Position numbers and translations under genes: made by a program. From an uncultured Bacteroides sp. (lineage in GTDB: Bacteria > Bacteroidota > Bacteroidia > Bacteroidales > Bacteroidaceae): a DNA stretch of 64,000 bases. The DNA lies in the NCBI GenBank assembly GCA_900552645.1, contig USAN01000001.1, forward strand, positions 1 to 64,000. Direction: 5' to 3'. The notes beneath the pieces were generated by a model that saw nothing but the letters and a program-made list of their open reading frames with translations, made no database searches and had not been told where the DNA came from. Below are positions 17,634-26,401 of the stretch, piece by piece; within the stretch, counting starts at the first letter, position 1; every line of letters starts with the position of its first letter.

Positions 17634-18203
17634 TTAGAACAAATGCTGGAAAAGAATTTTCAATCCAATGATTATTAAAATGATACCACCTATCAGTTCG
17701 GTCTTTATCTTGAAACGATTTCCGAAATAGATACCAATTAGATTTCCTATAATAGAAGCTGCAAATGATACTATTCCTATTATTATTACAGGAGTTATAA
17801 TTGATGATATAGTATTCATGCCAATACAAACAAATGAAATGCCAACGGCCAATGCATCAATGCTTGTTGCAACTGCAAGAGTAAGTATCACTTTTAAACT
17901 GCATGGATTAAAGCATCGTTTTTCTTCTTCCTGGCAAAAACTCTCTTTTATCATCTTTCCCCCTATCAGAGCTAGAAGAATGAATGCTATCCAATGATCA
18001 AAACTTTCTATTAGTTTATTGAAGTTGTTAGTACAGAACCATCCTATAAGTGGCATTATAGCCTGAAACAATCCAAAGAAGAAAGCCATCTTTAATATAG
18101 TACTCCAACATTTTTTCTTTAGTATTATACCGCTTGTTATTGAAACGGTAAAACAATCCATTGCAAGACTTATGGCAAGAAGCCATATTTCAAGTGTACT
18201 CAT
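17634..18203 (-). CDS. mntP: Manganese efflux pump MntP
   Basis: 189 residues, six predicted helices in two halves. Each half carries the family Asp motif: AISLAMDCFTVSITSG near residue 10 and AVATSIDALAVGISF near 112. Exports Mn2+ across the inner membrane. No Mn riboswitch is visible because it lies inside an operon, 18 bp after the DUF6048 gene. Confidence 0.93.
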   Translation of the reverse strand: MSTLEIWLLAISLAMDCFTVSITSGIILKKKCWSTILKMAFFFGLFQAIMPLIGWFCTNNFNKLIESFDHWIAFILLALIGGKMIKESFCQEEEKRCFNPCSLKVILTLAVATSIDALAVGISFVCIGMNTISSIITPVIIIGIVSFAASIIGNLIGIYFGNRFKIKTELIGGIILIIIGLKILFQHLF

Positions 18204-18221
18204 TATTTTATTTTAAATATT

Positions 18222-18914
18222 TTAAAAAGGTAAATTGTAAATTAAGTTGTAGGTTATTCCAAGCTTGGTAGAACCGTTAGTTCCATATCCGGGTATATAC
18301 CATGGCTCCGAATTTTCACTCTTCTTCATGCTCATTTGTATACGATATCTTAACGACCATCCCATGCAGAAATTCTTGTATATTCTGGTCTTTAGTCCTA
18401 CAACAAGCTCGGCCCATGTTACGTTAGTTTTTACTCCGGTATACGAGAAAGGTACTGTTACGTCTCCCCATGTAGGGTCCTTCATATCGGGTGCAGTAAC
18501 ATCATAAGAAAAAGATGAATGAGCTACTCGAAATCCCCCGTACAGATATCCTGGAAGATATGGCTTTTTGTAGAAGAAATTATAATCCATACCTATACGA
18601 AAATAAGGAGCTGCTGTCTTATAGTATATGTTAGTATTATCGTTTGTGGAATTCATGCTTCCATAGCCTATTTCTATAATAGGGAAAAAGCGGTCCTTGA
18701 GATTGACTGCATAGAAGCCTTCAATGCTTGTAAAGTCGCTTCCAAACATTTTTGATCCTAACCCCCACACATCTATTCCTACAGATGATTTTTGGTATAG
18801 AGGCAACTCTTTATATTCCTCCTTTGTAAGAGGTGTCTTGTCTTGAGCCTTCGCAGAAATGCTGAAAAGACTAATTAGCAAGATAATAAATATAGAAATT
18901 TCTTTTTTCTTCAT
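18222..18914 (-). CDS. Outer-membrane beta-barrel protein (DUF6048 type)
   Basis: 230 residues with a signal peptide (1-23, ending SISAKAQ) and alternating strands rich in aromatic ends, such as YFRIGMDYNFFYKKPYLPGYLYGGFRVAHSSF. It ends in a barrel-like aromatic residue (YNLPF). It follows a DUF6452-type lipoprotein gene; these two families usually occur as a pair in Bacteroidales. Its first 44 bp overlap that upstream gene in another frame. Function unknown. Confidence 0.78.
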   Translation of the reverse strand: MKKKEISIFIILLISLFSISAKAQDKTPLTKEEYKELPLYQKSSVGIDVWGLGSKMFGSDFTSIEGFYAVNLKDRFFPIIEIGYGSMNSTNDNTNIYYKTAAPYFRIGMDYNFFYKKPYLPGYLYGGFRVAHSSFSYDVTAPDMKDPTWGDVTVPFSYTGVKTNVTWAELVVGLKTRIYKNFCMGWSLRYRIQMSMKKSENSEPWYIPGYGTNGSTKLGITYNLIYNLPF

Positions 18915-19407
18915 TATTGATGTCAGGATTTACAATTACTACAGAGTCTAGAACATTGGTAGTGTATTTTACACTATTTACATTATAGAACATCATGGTA
19001 CCACACTCAATATTGTCCAGATATGGAATGCTTTTGTAATCAAGAGTGATGGTATCGCGCATCAGCGCTGTGTAATGAATAACGTATGTTGTCTTTGATG
19101 TGTAGCTTAGCGGCAGACTCATACTTGTTGTCGGACTATTGTATAGAGTATCGCTTATAACAGAATCTTTTACAACCCATTCTTTTATACTTCCGTCTTC
19201 TAGAGTGTCACGTACTGTAACGTCACGTGTAATGAATCCCGTAACGGTTATTCCGCTTTTAAGACTTACGGAAGAGTGAGTCTTACTGTCTATAAAGTCA
19301 AAATGACCAAGAGCCGCTGTAGTAAGTGGACAGTCACTCTCGCTGCATGACTGCAGTAAGTAGCCAAAAGAAATTAATATGAATAGTAAAAAAGGTAACT
19401 TTCTCAT
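18871..19407 (-). CDS. DUF6452-type lipoprotein
   Basis: 178 residues with a lipobox ending at Cys 21 (YLLQSC) and the early motif CPLTTAALGHFDFID. Beta-rich, no catalytic motif seen. Pairs with the next gene (DUF6048 type). The family assignment is from memory of similar neighbours and could be wrong; a secreted lipoprotein is certain. Its start is 2 bp after the glycosyltransferase stop. Confidence 0.75.
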   Translation of the reverse strand: MRKLPFLLFILISFGYLLQSCSESDCPLTTAALGHFDFIDSKTHSSVSLKSGITVTGFITRDVTVRDTLEDGSIKEWVVKDSVISDTLYNSPTTSMSLPLSYTSKTTYVIHYTALMRDTITLDYKSIPYLDNIECGTMMFYNVNSVKYTTNVLDSVVIVNPDINNEEKRNFYIYYLAN

Positions 19408-19409
19408 AA

Positions 19410-20363
19410 TTACAACTCTTTTTCAATCTTATAATTATTACGTTCTGGTGCATTTCTTACCACTAATTCACCTAAGAACCCTGCTAGGAAAAGCTGAGTG
19501 CCTAGAATCATTGTAGTAAGCGCCAGATAAAAATATGGAGAGTCCGTTATTAATATATATGGCAAACCATGGGAAAGAGCATATAGTTTGTTAAGTCCTA
19601 TAATTATCACTGAAATGAATCCAAGGATAAACATTAACGACCCTAAGAAACCGAATATATGCATTGGCTTTACTCCGAATTTAGATAGAAACCATAGGCT
19701 CAATAAATCAAGATATCCATTAACGAAACGGTTCAACCCAAACTTTGTGGTACCATACTTCCTAGCCTGATGCTGAACTATTTTCTCGCCAATCCTTTTA
19801 AAACCTGCATTCTTTGCCAGATATGGTATATAACGGTGCATCTCGCCATAGACTTCAATATTCTTTATGACATCATTCTTGTAGGCTTTCAAACCACAGT
19901 TGAAATCATGCAAATTCTTTATTCCCGATACAGAGCGAGCTGTGGCATTGAACAGTTTGGTTGGCAATGTTTTTGATAATGGATCATATCGTTTCTGCTT
20001 ATATCCTGAAACAAGATCATAGTTTTCGTCCATTATCATTCTGTATAATGAAGGAATCTCGTCAGGACTATCCTGAAGATCGGCATCCATTGTTATAACT
20101 ACATCACCTTCGGCTTTTTCGAAGCCACAATAAAGTGCAGGAGATTTTCCATAATTACGACGGAACTTTATGCCCTTTACTTCTTTTGGATTTTCTGACT
20201 TTAATGCTTCGATGACCTTCCAAGACTTGTCTGTACTGCCATCATTTATAAAAATAACTTCATACTCGAAATTATTTTCATTCATTACTCGCTTTATCCA
20301 TGCAAAAAGTTCTGGTAAAGATTCTTCTTCATTATATAAAGGTACAACAACTGATATATCCAT
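19410..20363 (-). CDS. GT2 family glycosyltransferase with two C-terminal membrane helices
   Basis: 317 residues. The GT-A domain (1-215) has SVVVPLYNEEESL, FINDGSTDKSW and the metal-binding ITMDADLQDSPDEI. Two helices follow at about 232-255 and 275-298. This is the DPM1/GtrB/ArnC-like architecture that usually moves a sugar from a nucleotide donor to undecaprenyl phosphate on the cytosolic face. Donor sugar unknown. It is 2 bp downstream of a DUF4199 gene, a frequent Bacteroidetes pairing. Confidence 0.9.
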   Translation of the reverse strand: MDISVVVPLYNEEESLPELFAWIKRVMNENNFEYEVIFINDGSTDKSWKVIEALKSENPKEVKGIKFRRNYGKSPALYCGFEKAEGDVVITMDADLQDSPDEIPSLYRMIMDENYDLVSGYKQKRYDPLSKTLPTKLFNATARSVSGIKNLHDFNCGLKAYKNDVIKNIEVYGEMHRYIPYLAKNAGFKRIGEKIVQHQARKYGTTKFGLNRFVNGYLDLLSLWFLSKFGVKPMHIFGFLGSLMFILGFISVIIIGLNKLYALSHGLPYILITDSPYFYLALTTMILGTQLFLAGFLGELVVRNAPERNNYKIEKEL

Positions 20364-20365
20364 AT

Positions 20366-20899
20366 TTAATTTTTATTTTTACGCATTACTAAAGCGGCTG
20401 TGGGAAGAGCCATCAATATTCCATAGAAAACATTTTGTGTTATTAGCTGAAATGTCATTTCAATAGGAGTCAACGTAGAGAGTAACTTCAAAGTATCCTG
20501 AAACTGTTTGAGAGGTTCGGCAAGTTCCTTTGAATTTACAGTCGACTTGAACTGTATAATCATTTCATTATATGTTTTGATAATATAGCCGTTATCTATA
20601 AACTGGAAGTATAAATAGTGTATTATAGCTACAAACATAGCCGCAAAAAGATACATAAAAATGCAGAAAAGAAAGGCTTTCCCGAATGTTATAACTCCAT
20701 TACAGTATAAATTTCTGTATTTCTTTACAAAGATATATCCCAATACAGGAACAAACAGAGTGAGCAGTACAAAGAATATCTGCAGAATAGGTATGCTTAA
20801 TCCAATAGGAAATAATACAAATTTGCAAGCCCAAAACAGACCCATAATAGTACCATAGCGCATAGCGCAATCTTGAAGTATAGGTTTTTTTTCGTCCAT
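20366..20899 (-). CDS. DUF4199 membrane protein
   Basis: 177 residues with four hydrophobic helices (for example TIMGLFWACKFVLFPIGL and FLFCIFMYLFAAMFVAIIHYLYF), the DUF4199 layout. The ATG at 20899 is preferred over one at 20920, because a TACTTTTG promoter box occupies 20925-20918 and the longer start would lie on it. First gene of a six-gene operon to apbE. Role unknown; the tight link to a polyprenyl-type glycosyltransferase suggests a helper role. Confidence 0.82.
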   Translation of the reverse strand: MDEKKPILQDCAMRYGTIMGLFWACKFVLFPIGLSIPILQIFFVLLTLFVPVLGYIFVKKYRNLYCNGVITFGKAFLFCIFMYLFAAMFVAIIHYLYFQFIDNGYIIKTYNEMIIQFKSTVNSKELAEPLKQFQDTLKLLSTLTPIEMTFQLITQNVFYGILMALPTAALVMRKNKN

Positions 20900-21004
20900 T
20901 ATTTTAAAATATGTGCACAAAAGTACGCTTTTTGAAGTAATTCTTTATACTTTTTATATGGAAAAATATAATATGAGACCATTTAAAAAAAATAGCAGAA
21001 AGTA

Positions 21005-21034
21005 TTGTGTAATTAAAAAATATCACTACCTTTG
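21005..21034 (+). promoter_or_regulatory. Promoter of the SRP RNA / tRNA-Thr unit
   Basis: TTG (21005-21007), 19 bp, TACCTTTG (21027-21034). The expected start is 6-20 nt before the SRP RNA 5' stem at 21054. No second promoter is seen before the tRNA. Confidence 0.7.
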
Positions 21035-21053
21035 CACTCGCAATAAGAAACAT

Positions 21054-21149
21054 GGGTAAGTCCTATACGGCCAGCTCCCTTCGAATCCTCCAGGGCTTGA
21101 TCGCAGCAAAGGTAGTTGGTTGTAGCGGCGCGATATAGATAGCTTACCC
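21054..21149 (+). ncRNA. ffs: Small bacterial signal recognition particle RNA (4.5S-like)
   Basis: About 96 nt closed by a perfect stem GGGTAAG (21054-21060) / CTTACCC (21143-21149). The domain IV core is visible as CTCCAGGGC ... GCAGCAAAGGTAG, matching the SRP54 (Ffh)-binding loop pattern CAGG ... GCAGC.AAGG. The apical segment between the arms reads TTGATC rather than the usual GGAA tetraloop. Only 4 nt separate it from tRNA-Thr. Confidence 0.87.
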
Positions 21150-21153
21150 GCCT

Positions 21154-21227
21154 GCCTCTTTAGCTCAGTTGGCCAGAGCACGTGATTTGTAATCTCGGGG
21201 TCGTTGGTTCGAATCCGACAAGAGGCT
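21154..21227 (+). tRNA. tRNA-Thr (TGT)
   Basis: Acceptor strands GCCTCTT / AAGAGGC, D-loop AGCTCAGTTGGCCAGAGC, anticodon loop TTTGTAA giving TGT, T-arm GTTGGTTCGAATCCGAC. The 3' end is T followed by CAA, so CCA is not encoded. It shares a promoter and terminator with the SRP RNA. Confidence 0.96.
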
Positions 21228-21228
21228 C

Positions 21229-21270
21229 AAACAACAAAAAGGTGATTTTTAAATCACCTTTTTGTTGTTT
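21229..21270 (+). terminator. Terminator of the SRP RNA / tRNA-Thr transcript
   Basis: A perfect inverted repeat with 20-nt arms (AAACAACAAAAAGGTGATTT and its complement), starting 2 nt after the tRNA. Confidence 0.85.
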
Positions 21271-21354
21271 ATAGAGGAAGTGAAAGAATAGCTTCGAGAC
21301 TATTAGAATTTGTTTTCTTTATATGTTGTGAATATTATGTGAATGAAATTATTG

Positions 21355-21407
21355 CATCATTCACGCTTAATATGCTTATAATTACTGAGTTGTAATTGTG
21401 AATGATG
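21355..21407. repeat. Nested inverted repeat downstream of tRNA-Thr
   Basis: Arms CATCATTCAC (21355-21364) and GTGAATGATG (21398-21407) enclose a second inverted pair AATTAC/GTAATT. It lies in the 248-bp space between the tRNA terminator and the end of a minus-strand lipoprotein gene. It may be a terminator for the latter or a regulator site. Another GTGAA-type repeat is found near 44.35 kb. Confidence 0.45.
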
Positions 21408-21474
21408 TGACATTTGTTTTAATTATAGTAGAGTATAGAGCTTAAATGTTACACAATATGTTTTCGTTTCTTTT

Positions 21475-22038
21475 TTATTGCTTGTTATCAATATCGGGAA
21501 CATTATCCATGTTTTCGTCCTTTATAATGGTCATGCTTCCGTTTTTTGATATTGTAATAGTAAATGGAACATAAAGATCTGAAAGTGGAAAACTTACACT
21601 TGCTGCTAGATTTATGATTCCGGAAGCATCGCTTTTTTCGTCATCATAAACTACTCCTTCTAGAATTGCCTTAGAGAGAAATTCATTAGGTAGATATTGT
21701 GAAAATATATTTTTTGTGAATGTTTTCGAGAATATGCTGACTCCTTTTTCGTTGCTTATACTTACTATTATTCGATTATCGGCAAATAATCCCGCTTCGC
21801 TCTTTACAGCATTCAATGAATCGCTTGGGGTACGATTTATATATAATTTGTATTTATTACCATTGATGTCTATATCTTGGTGGACTGTAGATGTCTGCAT
21901 GCGCTGCAAGCCAGAATTCCCATCAACGCTGTCTAATTGAAAAATCAACTGATTGGAAGTAATATCCTTTTTTTTAGTTTCTGAACAGCTGTTGAACAAT
22001 AGAAGAGATATTAGATAAATAAATACTGTCTTTTTCAT
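21475..22038 (-). CDS. DUF4738-type lipoprotein
   Basis: 187 residues, lipobox LLLFNSC with Cys 18, then a mostly beta secreted domain (VHQDIDINGNKYKLYINRTPSDSLN..., NRIIVSISNEKGVSIFSKTFTKN). This resembles DUF4738 lipoproteins of Bacteroidales; no enzymatic motif. Monocistronic, bounded by a terminator at 22113-22145. Confidence 0.68.
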   Translation of the reverse strand: MKKTVFIYLISLLLFNSCSETKKKDITSNQLIFQLDSVDGNSGLQRMQTSTVHQDIDINGNKYKLYINRTPSDSLNAVKSEAGLFADNRIIVSISNEKGVSIFSKTFTKNIFSQYLPNEFLSKAILEGVVYDDEKSDASGIINLAASVSFPLSDLYVPFTITISKNGSMTIIKDENMDNVPDIDNKQ

Positions 22039-22112
22039 TTAGTTATTACTTTATTTTAATGACAAAGAAACAAAAACTCGAGGAAATGACAAAAGAAACC
22101 GTCGGAAAAAGC

Positions 22113-22145
22113 GATAGCTACTCAATATCACATTGAATAGCTATC
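22113..22145 (-). terminator. Terminator of the ktr operon
   Basis: Stem GATAGCTATTCAAT / ATTGAGTAGCTATC (one mismatch), 5-nt loop, followed on the minus strand by GCTTTTTCC. Located 78 bp after the ktrA stop. Confidence 0.75.
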
Positions 22146-22222
22146 AAGAGAAAACTAAAAACTAAACTAAATTGTGTTTTACTTAGATAGTTTAGCTAGT
22201 AAAAGGTTTAATTTGAAATTAA

Positions 22223-22912
22223 TTATTTTATAGATTTCCAAAATTTTGTAAAATCTTTATAGGGCCCATATAGTACAAGTTCATCTGTATCTGTTAATTG
22301 GTAGTTTTCATCTATGTCGTTGATTACTTTATGTTTGACTACTGATATTCCTGCGCTGTTATATGTATGTTCACCTACTATCAGAGATATTATTTTTATA
22401 TTAAAATCTTTTCCAAACATAAGATCTTTTATTTTATATCCTACCAAAAGATATGGTAACTTGAATCTTATTACGTAGTATTCGTCGTTTACCTTGAATG
22501 ACTCTATATTTACTTTAAGATCTAGAAGTTGTGCCAAACTTCTTGCTGCTTCTTTTTCGGGGGTAAGTATACGGTCTAGATTGAAAGCTTCTAGAATTGT
22601 CTTGTGTATCCTGTCTACGGCTCGTGCATAAATATGCTTTACTTTCATCTTCTTCAGCTGAGCAACGACTCTAACGGACGATCCTAGATCTTCGCCTATT
22701 GCAACTACTACAATATCAACATCGTTAAGAGGAAGTGCCGAAAGAGCTTGTTCGTCGGTTGCATCTAGAATGAAGGAGGTGGTTATCTTGTCTTTCAATG
22801 CATCAACTCGATGTTCAATAGTGTCTACACCGATTACTTCATTTCCTAACAATGAAAGTTCTTCTGCCAGAACTCCTCCGTAATTACCTAATCCTATTAT
22901 AATATATTTCAT
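22223..22912 (-). CDS. K+ transport regulator, RCK domain protein (KtrA/TrkA)
   Basis: 229 residues: RCK-N Rossmann domain (IIIGLGNYGGVLAEELSLLGNEVIGVD at 4-30) with the acidic VD end of strand 2, and RCK-C domain from about 140. It is the cytosolic nucleotide-gated ring subunit of a Ktr/Trk potassium transporter. Directly downstream of the membrane subunit gene (27 bp gap). Confidence 0.92.
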   Translation of the reverse strand: MKYIIIGLGNYGGVLAEELSLLGNEVIGVDTIEHRVDALKDKITTSFILDATDEQALSALPLNDVDIVVVAIGEDLGSSVRVVAQLKKMKVKHIYARAVDRIHKTILEAFNLDRILTPEKEAARSLAQLLDLKVNIESFKVNDEYYVIRFKLPYLLVGYKIKDLMFGKDFNIKIISLIVGEHTYNSAGISVVKHKVINDIDENYQLTDTDELVLYGPYKDFTKFWKSIK

Positions 22913-22939
22913 CTTACAATATATTTCATTTATATCCTT

Positions 22940-24766
22940 TTAGTTTATGATTATATCTTCGTAAGGATATTTATATGATGTACTTTTTTCAGGTTTTATA
23001 ATGCTTGATAATAATGTCAATGCGCCTACGCGGCCTACAAACATAAGGAAAATAATGATATATTTACTCTCTGTACTTAAATATGTTGTTACATTAAGGC
23101 TCGATCCCACTGTACTTAAGGCTGAAACGCATTCAAAGAATAGAGGAAGAATACCTTTGTCGGCATCGAATAGTGAAACAGCAAATAGTCCGGTAAAGGC
23201 TATGAACATGTACATAATAAGTGTAGCGTTAGAACGTTTTACCGAATCGTGTGACAGTTCACGGTTGAATATTCTAACCGAGGTATTTCCCTTTATTATA
23301 GACCGAAGATTTGTAAGTACAACCCCAAATACATTTACTTTTATACCACCGGCTGTAGATTGAGTTCCACCTCCAATCATCATCAATATTATAATTGTAA
23401 GTATGGTTTGTACTGTAAAAGATGTAGGATTTACGCTTGAAAATCCTGCTGTACGAGGACATGTAGCATTGAAAAAAGCTTGTACAATTTTGTCGGGTAT
23501 ACTAAATGCTGCAAATGAATTGTTCCATTCGAATAAAAGTATTATTCCTGTTCCTACTATAAGCAAAATGGTTGTCATAAGCAATACTATCTTGGTATTC
23601 AAATTGTATAAATGTATTTTTCGGGTAGGAGAGGTGTATGACCTAAAGAGGCGAGCTCTTACTCGTTTTATCTCGTACATTATAGTTTCATGTATATTTA
23701 CCAGAATTGGAAATCCTAGTCCACCAAGTATTATAAGTACAGAAATGGTAATATACATAATGTTGTGATTGTACATTACCATGTAATTTCCAAGATTGTT
23801 TGGCAGTGTAGAGAAGCCGGCATTGCAGAAGGCCGATATGGAGTGAAATATACAAAAAGCTATTTCATCTTGCAATGTGAAGCCTGTGAGGGTAGAGTGA
23901 ACACCGAAGAAAAGAATTACTGCTCCTATGGCTTCTATAATCAATGTAAATCCTAAAATATACATTAATGTAGAAAAGAGTGATGCAAGAGACTGAGAAC
24001 TTATAAGATCTCTTACTACCAATTGATTATATAGTGATGTGTTTCCCATAAAAAACATTGCAAAGAAACATGTAAGAGTCATTACACCTATACCTCCTAT
24101 TTGTATAAGGAATATAATTATAAATAGTCCAAGTGGAGTAAAAGTAGTTGGTACATCTACCGATACAAGACCGGTTACGCAAGTTGCGCTAGTTGCAGTA
24201 AAAAGTGCATCTACAAAATTTATTCCGTGATATGTTGAGCGTGGCAACATCAATAACAGAGCACCTATTATTATTACTATCATGAAGCTAGATGCGAAAA
24301 TCAATGAAGGGTTCGTTCGCTTGCCTAGCAGCTTCAATATTCCTATGGATAGTTGTAGAAACGCTATCAGTCCAAGAAGTAGTTCTATATATATTTTAGA
24401 ATTGAGAATACTCCATATGAAATGAGGGATGCCTTTAAATTCAGGCTCGTTGAATATAAGCGGAATAATGGTAAGATAAAGTAGTATGTTTAGTATAATT
24501 CTTATAATACTTTTACGTTTCTCCTTATTGTCAATGAAGATATGCATTGTAATATCTGTAAGGAAGATAACCCATATTGTATTATATATGTTCTTAATGG
24601 TGTTTGCTTCGGACGTGTTGATAAGAAATCCATGTTCGTAAACAAGTGTCAGAATAATTATCATCGACATGATATATGTTATGCCGTCAATACCATTTAA
24701 AAACCACTTTATATAGTGTTGAACATCTTTTCTTTTTATGCTTAAAAGTTTTTTTATAAATTTCAT
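22940..24766 (-). CDS. K+ uptake channel subunit (KtrB/TrkH family)
   Basis: 608 residues, longer than typical KtrB (about 450), with an extra N-terminal membrane block (residues 20-160) before the four M1-P-M2 repeats. Selectivity-filter-like loops are ATSATCVTGLVSVD, SISAFCNAGFSTL, NATCPRTAGFSSVN and ECVSALSTVGSSLN, each with the key Gly. IGGGTQSTAGGIKVN is the third-repeat loop. Forms the K+ pore in the inner membrane with KtrA. Confidence 0.92.
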   Translation of the reverse strand: MKFIKKLLSIKRKDVQHYIKWFLNGIDGITYIMSMIIILTLVYEHGFLINTSEANTIKNIYNTIWVIFLTDITMHIFIDNKEKRKSIIRIILNILLYLTIIPLIFNEPEFKGIPHFIWSILNSKIYIELLLGLIAFLQLSIGILKLLGKRTNPSLIFASSFMIVIIIGALLLMLPRSTYHGINFVDALFTATSATCVTGLVSVDVPTTFTPLGLFIIIFLIQIGGIGVMTLTCFFAMFFMGNTSLYNQLVVRDLISSQSLASLFSTLMYILGFTLIIEAIGAVILFFGVHSTLTGFTLQDEIAFCIFHSISAFCNAGFSTLPNNLGNYMVMYNHNIMYITISVLIILGGLGFPILVNIHETIMYEIKRVRARLFRSYTSPTRKIHLYNLNTKIVLLMTTILLIVGTGIILLFEWNNSFAAFSIPDKIVQAFFNATCPRTAGFSSVNPTSFTVQTILTIIILMMIGGGTQSTAGGIKVNVFGVVLTNLRSIIKGNTSVRIFNRELSHDSVKRSNATLIMYMFIAFTGLFAVSLFDADKGILPLFFECVSALSTVGSSLNVTTYLSTESKYIIIFLMFVGRVGALTLLSSIIKPEKSTSYKYPYEDIIIN

Positions 24767-24947
24767 TCGTGCTTTCCTTGTAAATTATGCAATAAGACAT
24801 ACGTATGGATAATTAAATAACAAATAAAAGGTTATTTTTATTCTTAATATGCCAACTATTTTTAAAAAATATAAAACATAAGGCAAAATTAGTAAAATAT
24901 ACTTTTTTTATATAATTTTGACCGCAAATATATTAAATTGAAAGGCT

Positions 24948-26312
24948 ATGAGCATAAAACAGAAACGATTTATTTTGTCGGAAGAAGATATTCCTAAATA
25001 TTGGTATAATATACAGGCAGATATGAAGAATAAACCTCTGCCTCCTCTTAATCCAAAGACTAGAGAACCCCTTAAACCGGAAGATCTATATCCTATTTTT
25101 GCTAAAGAATTATGTGAGCAGGAGCTTAATCAAACTGATGCTTGGATTGAGATACCGGAAGAAGTTCGTGAGTTGTACAAATATTATAGAAGTACACCAC
25201 TTGTACGTGCTTATGGATTAGAAAAGGCACTCGGCACTCCGGCACATATTTATTTTAAGAATGAGAGTGTAAGTCCTATAGGTTCGCATAAGATTAATTC
25301 GGCTCTTCCACAAGCTTATTATTGCAAGAAGGAAGGTGTTACTAATGTTACTACCGAAACTGGTGCCGGACAGTGGGGTGCTGCATTGTCGTATGCAGCA
25401 AAGGTGTTTGGACTAGAAGCTGCTGTATATCAGGTAAAGATTAGCTACGAACAGAAACCTTATCGCAGAAGCGTGATGCAAACGTTTGGAGCGCAGGTTA
25501 CACCTTCTCCTTCAATGTCAACTCGTGCAGGAAAGGATATACTTACACGCGATCCTAACAATCAGGGCTCTTTGGGAACAGCTATATCGGAAGCTATAGA
25601 ATTGGCAATGACTACTCCTAATTGTAAGTATACGCTTGGATCTGTTCTTAGTCATGTGACGCTACATCAAACAGTTATAGGTCTTGAGGCCGAAAAGCAG
25701 ATGGAAATGGCAGGAGAGTATCCTGATATAATAATAGGATGCTTCGGTGGTGGATCTAACTTTGGAGGAATAAGTTTCCCATTTATGCGCCATACTCTTA
25801 TTGATGGGAAGAAAACAAGGTATATTGCAGCCGAACCAGCTTCATGTCCTAAACTTACTCGTGGTAAATTTCATTATGACTTCGGCGATGAGGCTGGATA
25901 TACTCCACTCTTACCAATGTTTACTTTAGGACATAACTTTACTCCGGCCAACATTCATGCAGGGGGATTGCGTTATCATGGTGCAGGCGTTATTGTGTCT
26001 CAGTTACTAAAAGATAACCTTATGGAGGCTGTAGACATACAGCAACTAGAATCATTCAAGGCCGGTTGTCTATTTGCTCAGTCTGAAGGTATCATACCGG
26101 CTCCAGAATCTTGTCATGCCATTGCGGCTGCTATTCGTGAGGCTGAAAAATGTAAAGAGAGTGGCGAAGAAAAAGTTATACTTTTCAATCTCTCAGGTCA
26201 TGGTTTGATTGACATGGCCTCTTACGATCAATATCTTGCCGGAAATCTGGTTAACTATGAACTTAAAGATGAAGATATTGACAAGAATCTTGAAGAAATA
26301 GAAAAACTTTAA
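24948..26312 (+). CDS. Tryptophan synthase beta-like protein (TrpB2 type)
   Basis: 454 residues, longer than standard TrpB (about 395) with the TrpB2-type N-terminal extension (PKYWYNIQADM...PPLNP). The PLP lysine is in PIGSHKINSALPQAYY near residue 113; the phosphate loop is GCFGGGSNFGGISFPF. TrpB2 enzymes make Trp from indole and Ser without tight TrpA binding. It stands alone, far from any trp operon. A TAATTTTG promoter box is at 24913-24920. Confidence 0.93.
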   Translation: MSIKQKRFILSEEDIPKYWYNIQADMKNKPLPPLNPKTREPLKPEDLYPIFAKELCEQELNQTDAWIEIPEEVRELYKYYRSTPLVRAYGLEKALGTPAHIYFKNESVSPIGSHKINSALPQAYYCKKEGVTNVTTETGAGQWGAALSYAAKVFGLEAAVYQVKISYEQKPYRRSVMQTFGAQVTPSPSMSTRAGKDILTRDPNNQGSLGTAISEAIELAMTTPNCKYTLGSVLSHVTLHQTVIGLEAEKQMEMAGEYPDIIIGCFGGGSNFGGISFPFMRHTLIDGKKTRYIAAEPASCPKLTRGKFHYDFGDEAGYTPLLPMFTLGHNFTPANIHAGGLRYHGAGVIVSQLLKDNLMEAVDIQQLESFKAGCLFAQSEGIIPAPESCHAIAAAIREAEKCKESGEEKVILFNLSGHGLIDMASYDQYLAGNLVNYELKDEDIDKNLEEIEKL

Positions 26313-26334
26313 TGACAAAATAAATATGATATGC

Positions 26335-26380
26335 AGAGGATTGTGAAAAGTTTAAATTAAAACTCTATTCACAATCCTCT
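26335..26380 (+). terminator. Terminator after trpB2
   Basis: Stem AGAGGATTGTGAA / TTCACAATCCTCT with a following TTTTG run; 22 bp upstream of the symporter ATG. Confidence 0.8.
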
Positions 26381-26401
26381 TTTGTTTATAAAAAATACTA
26401 C

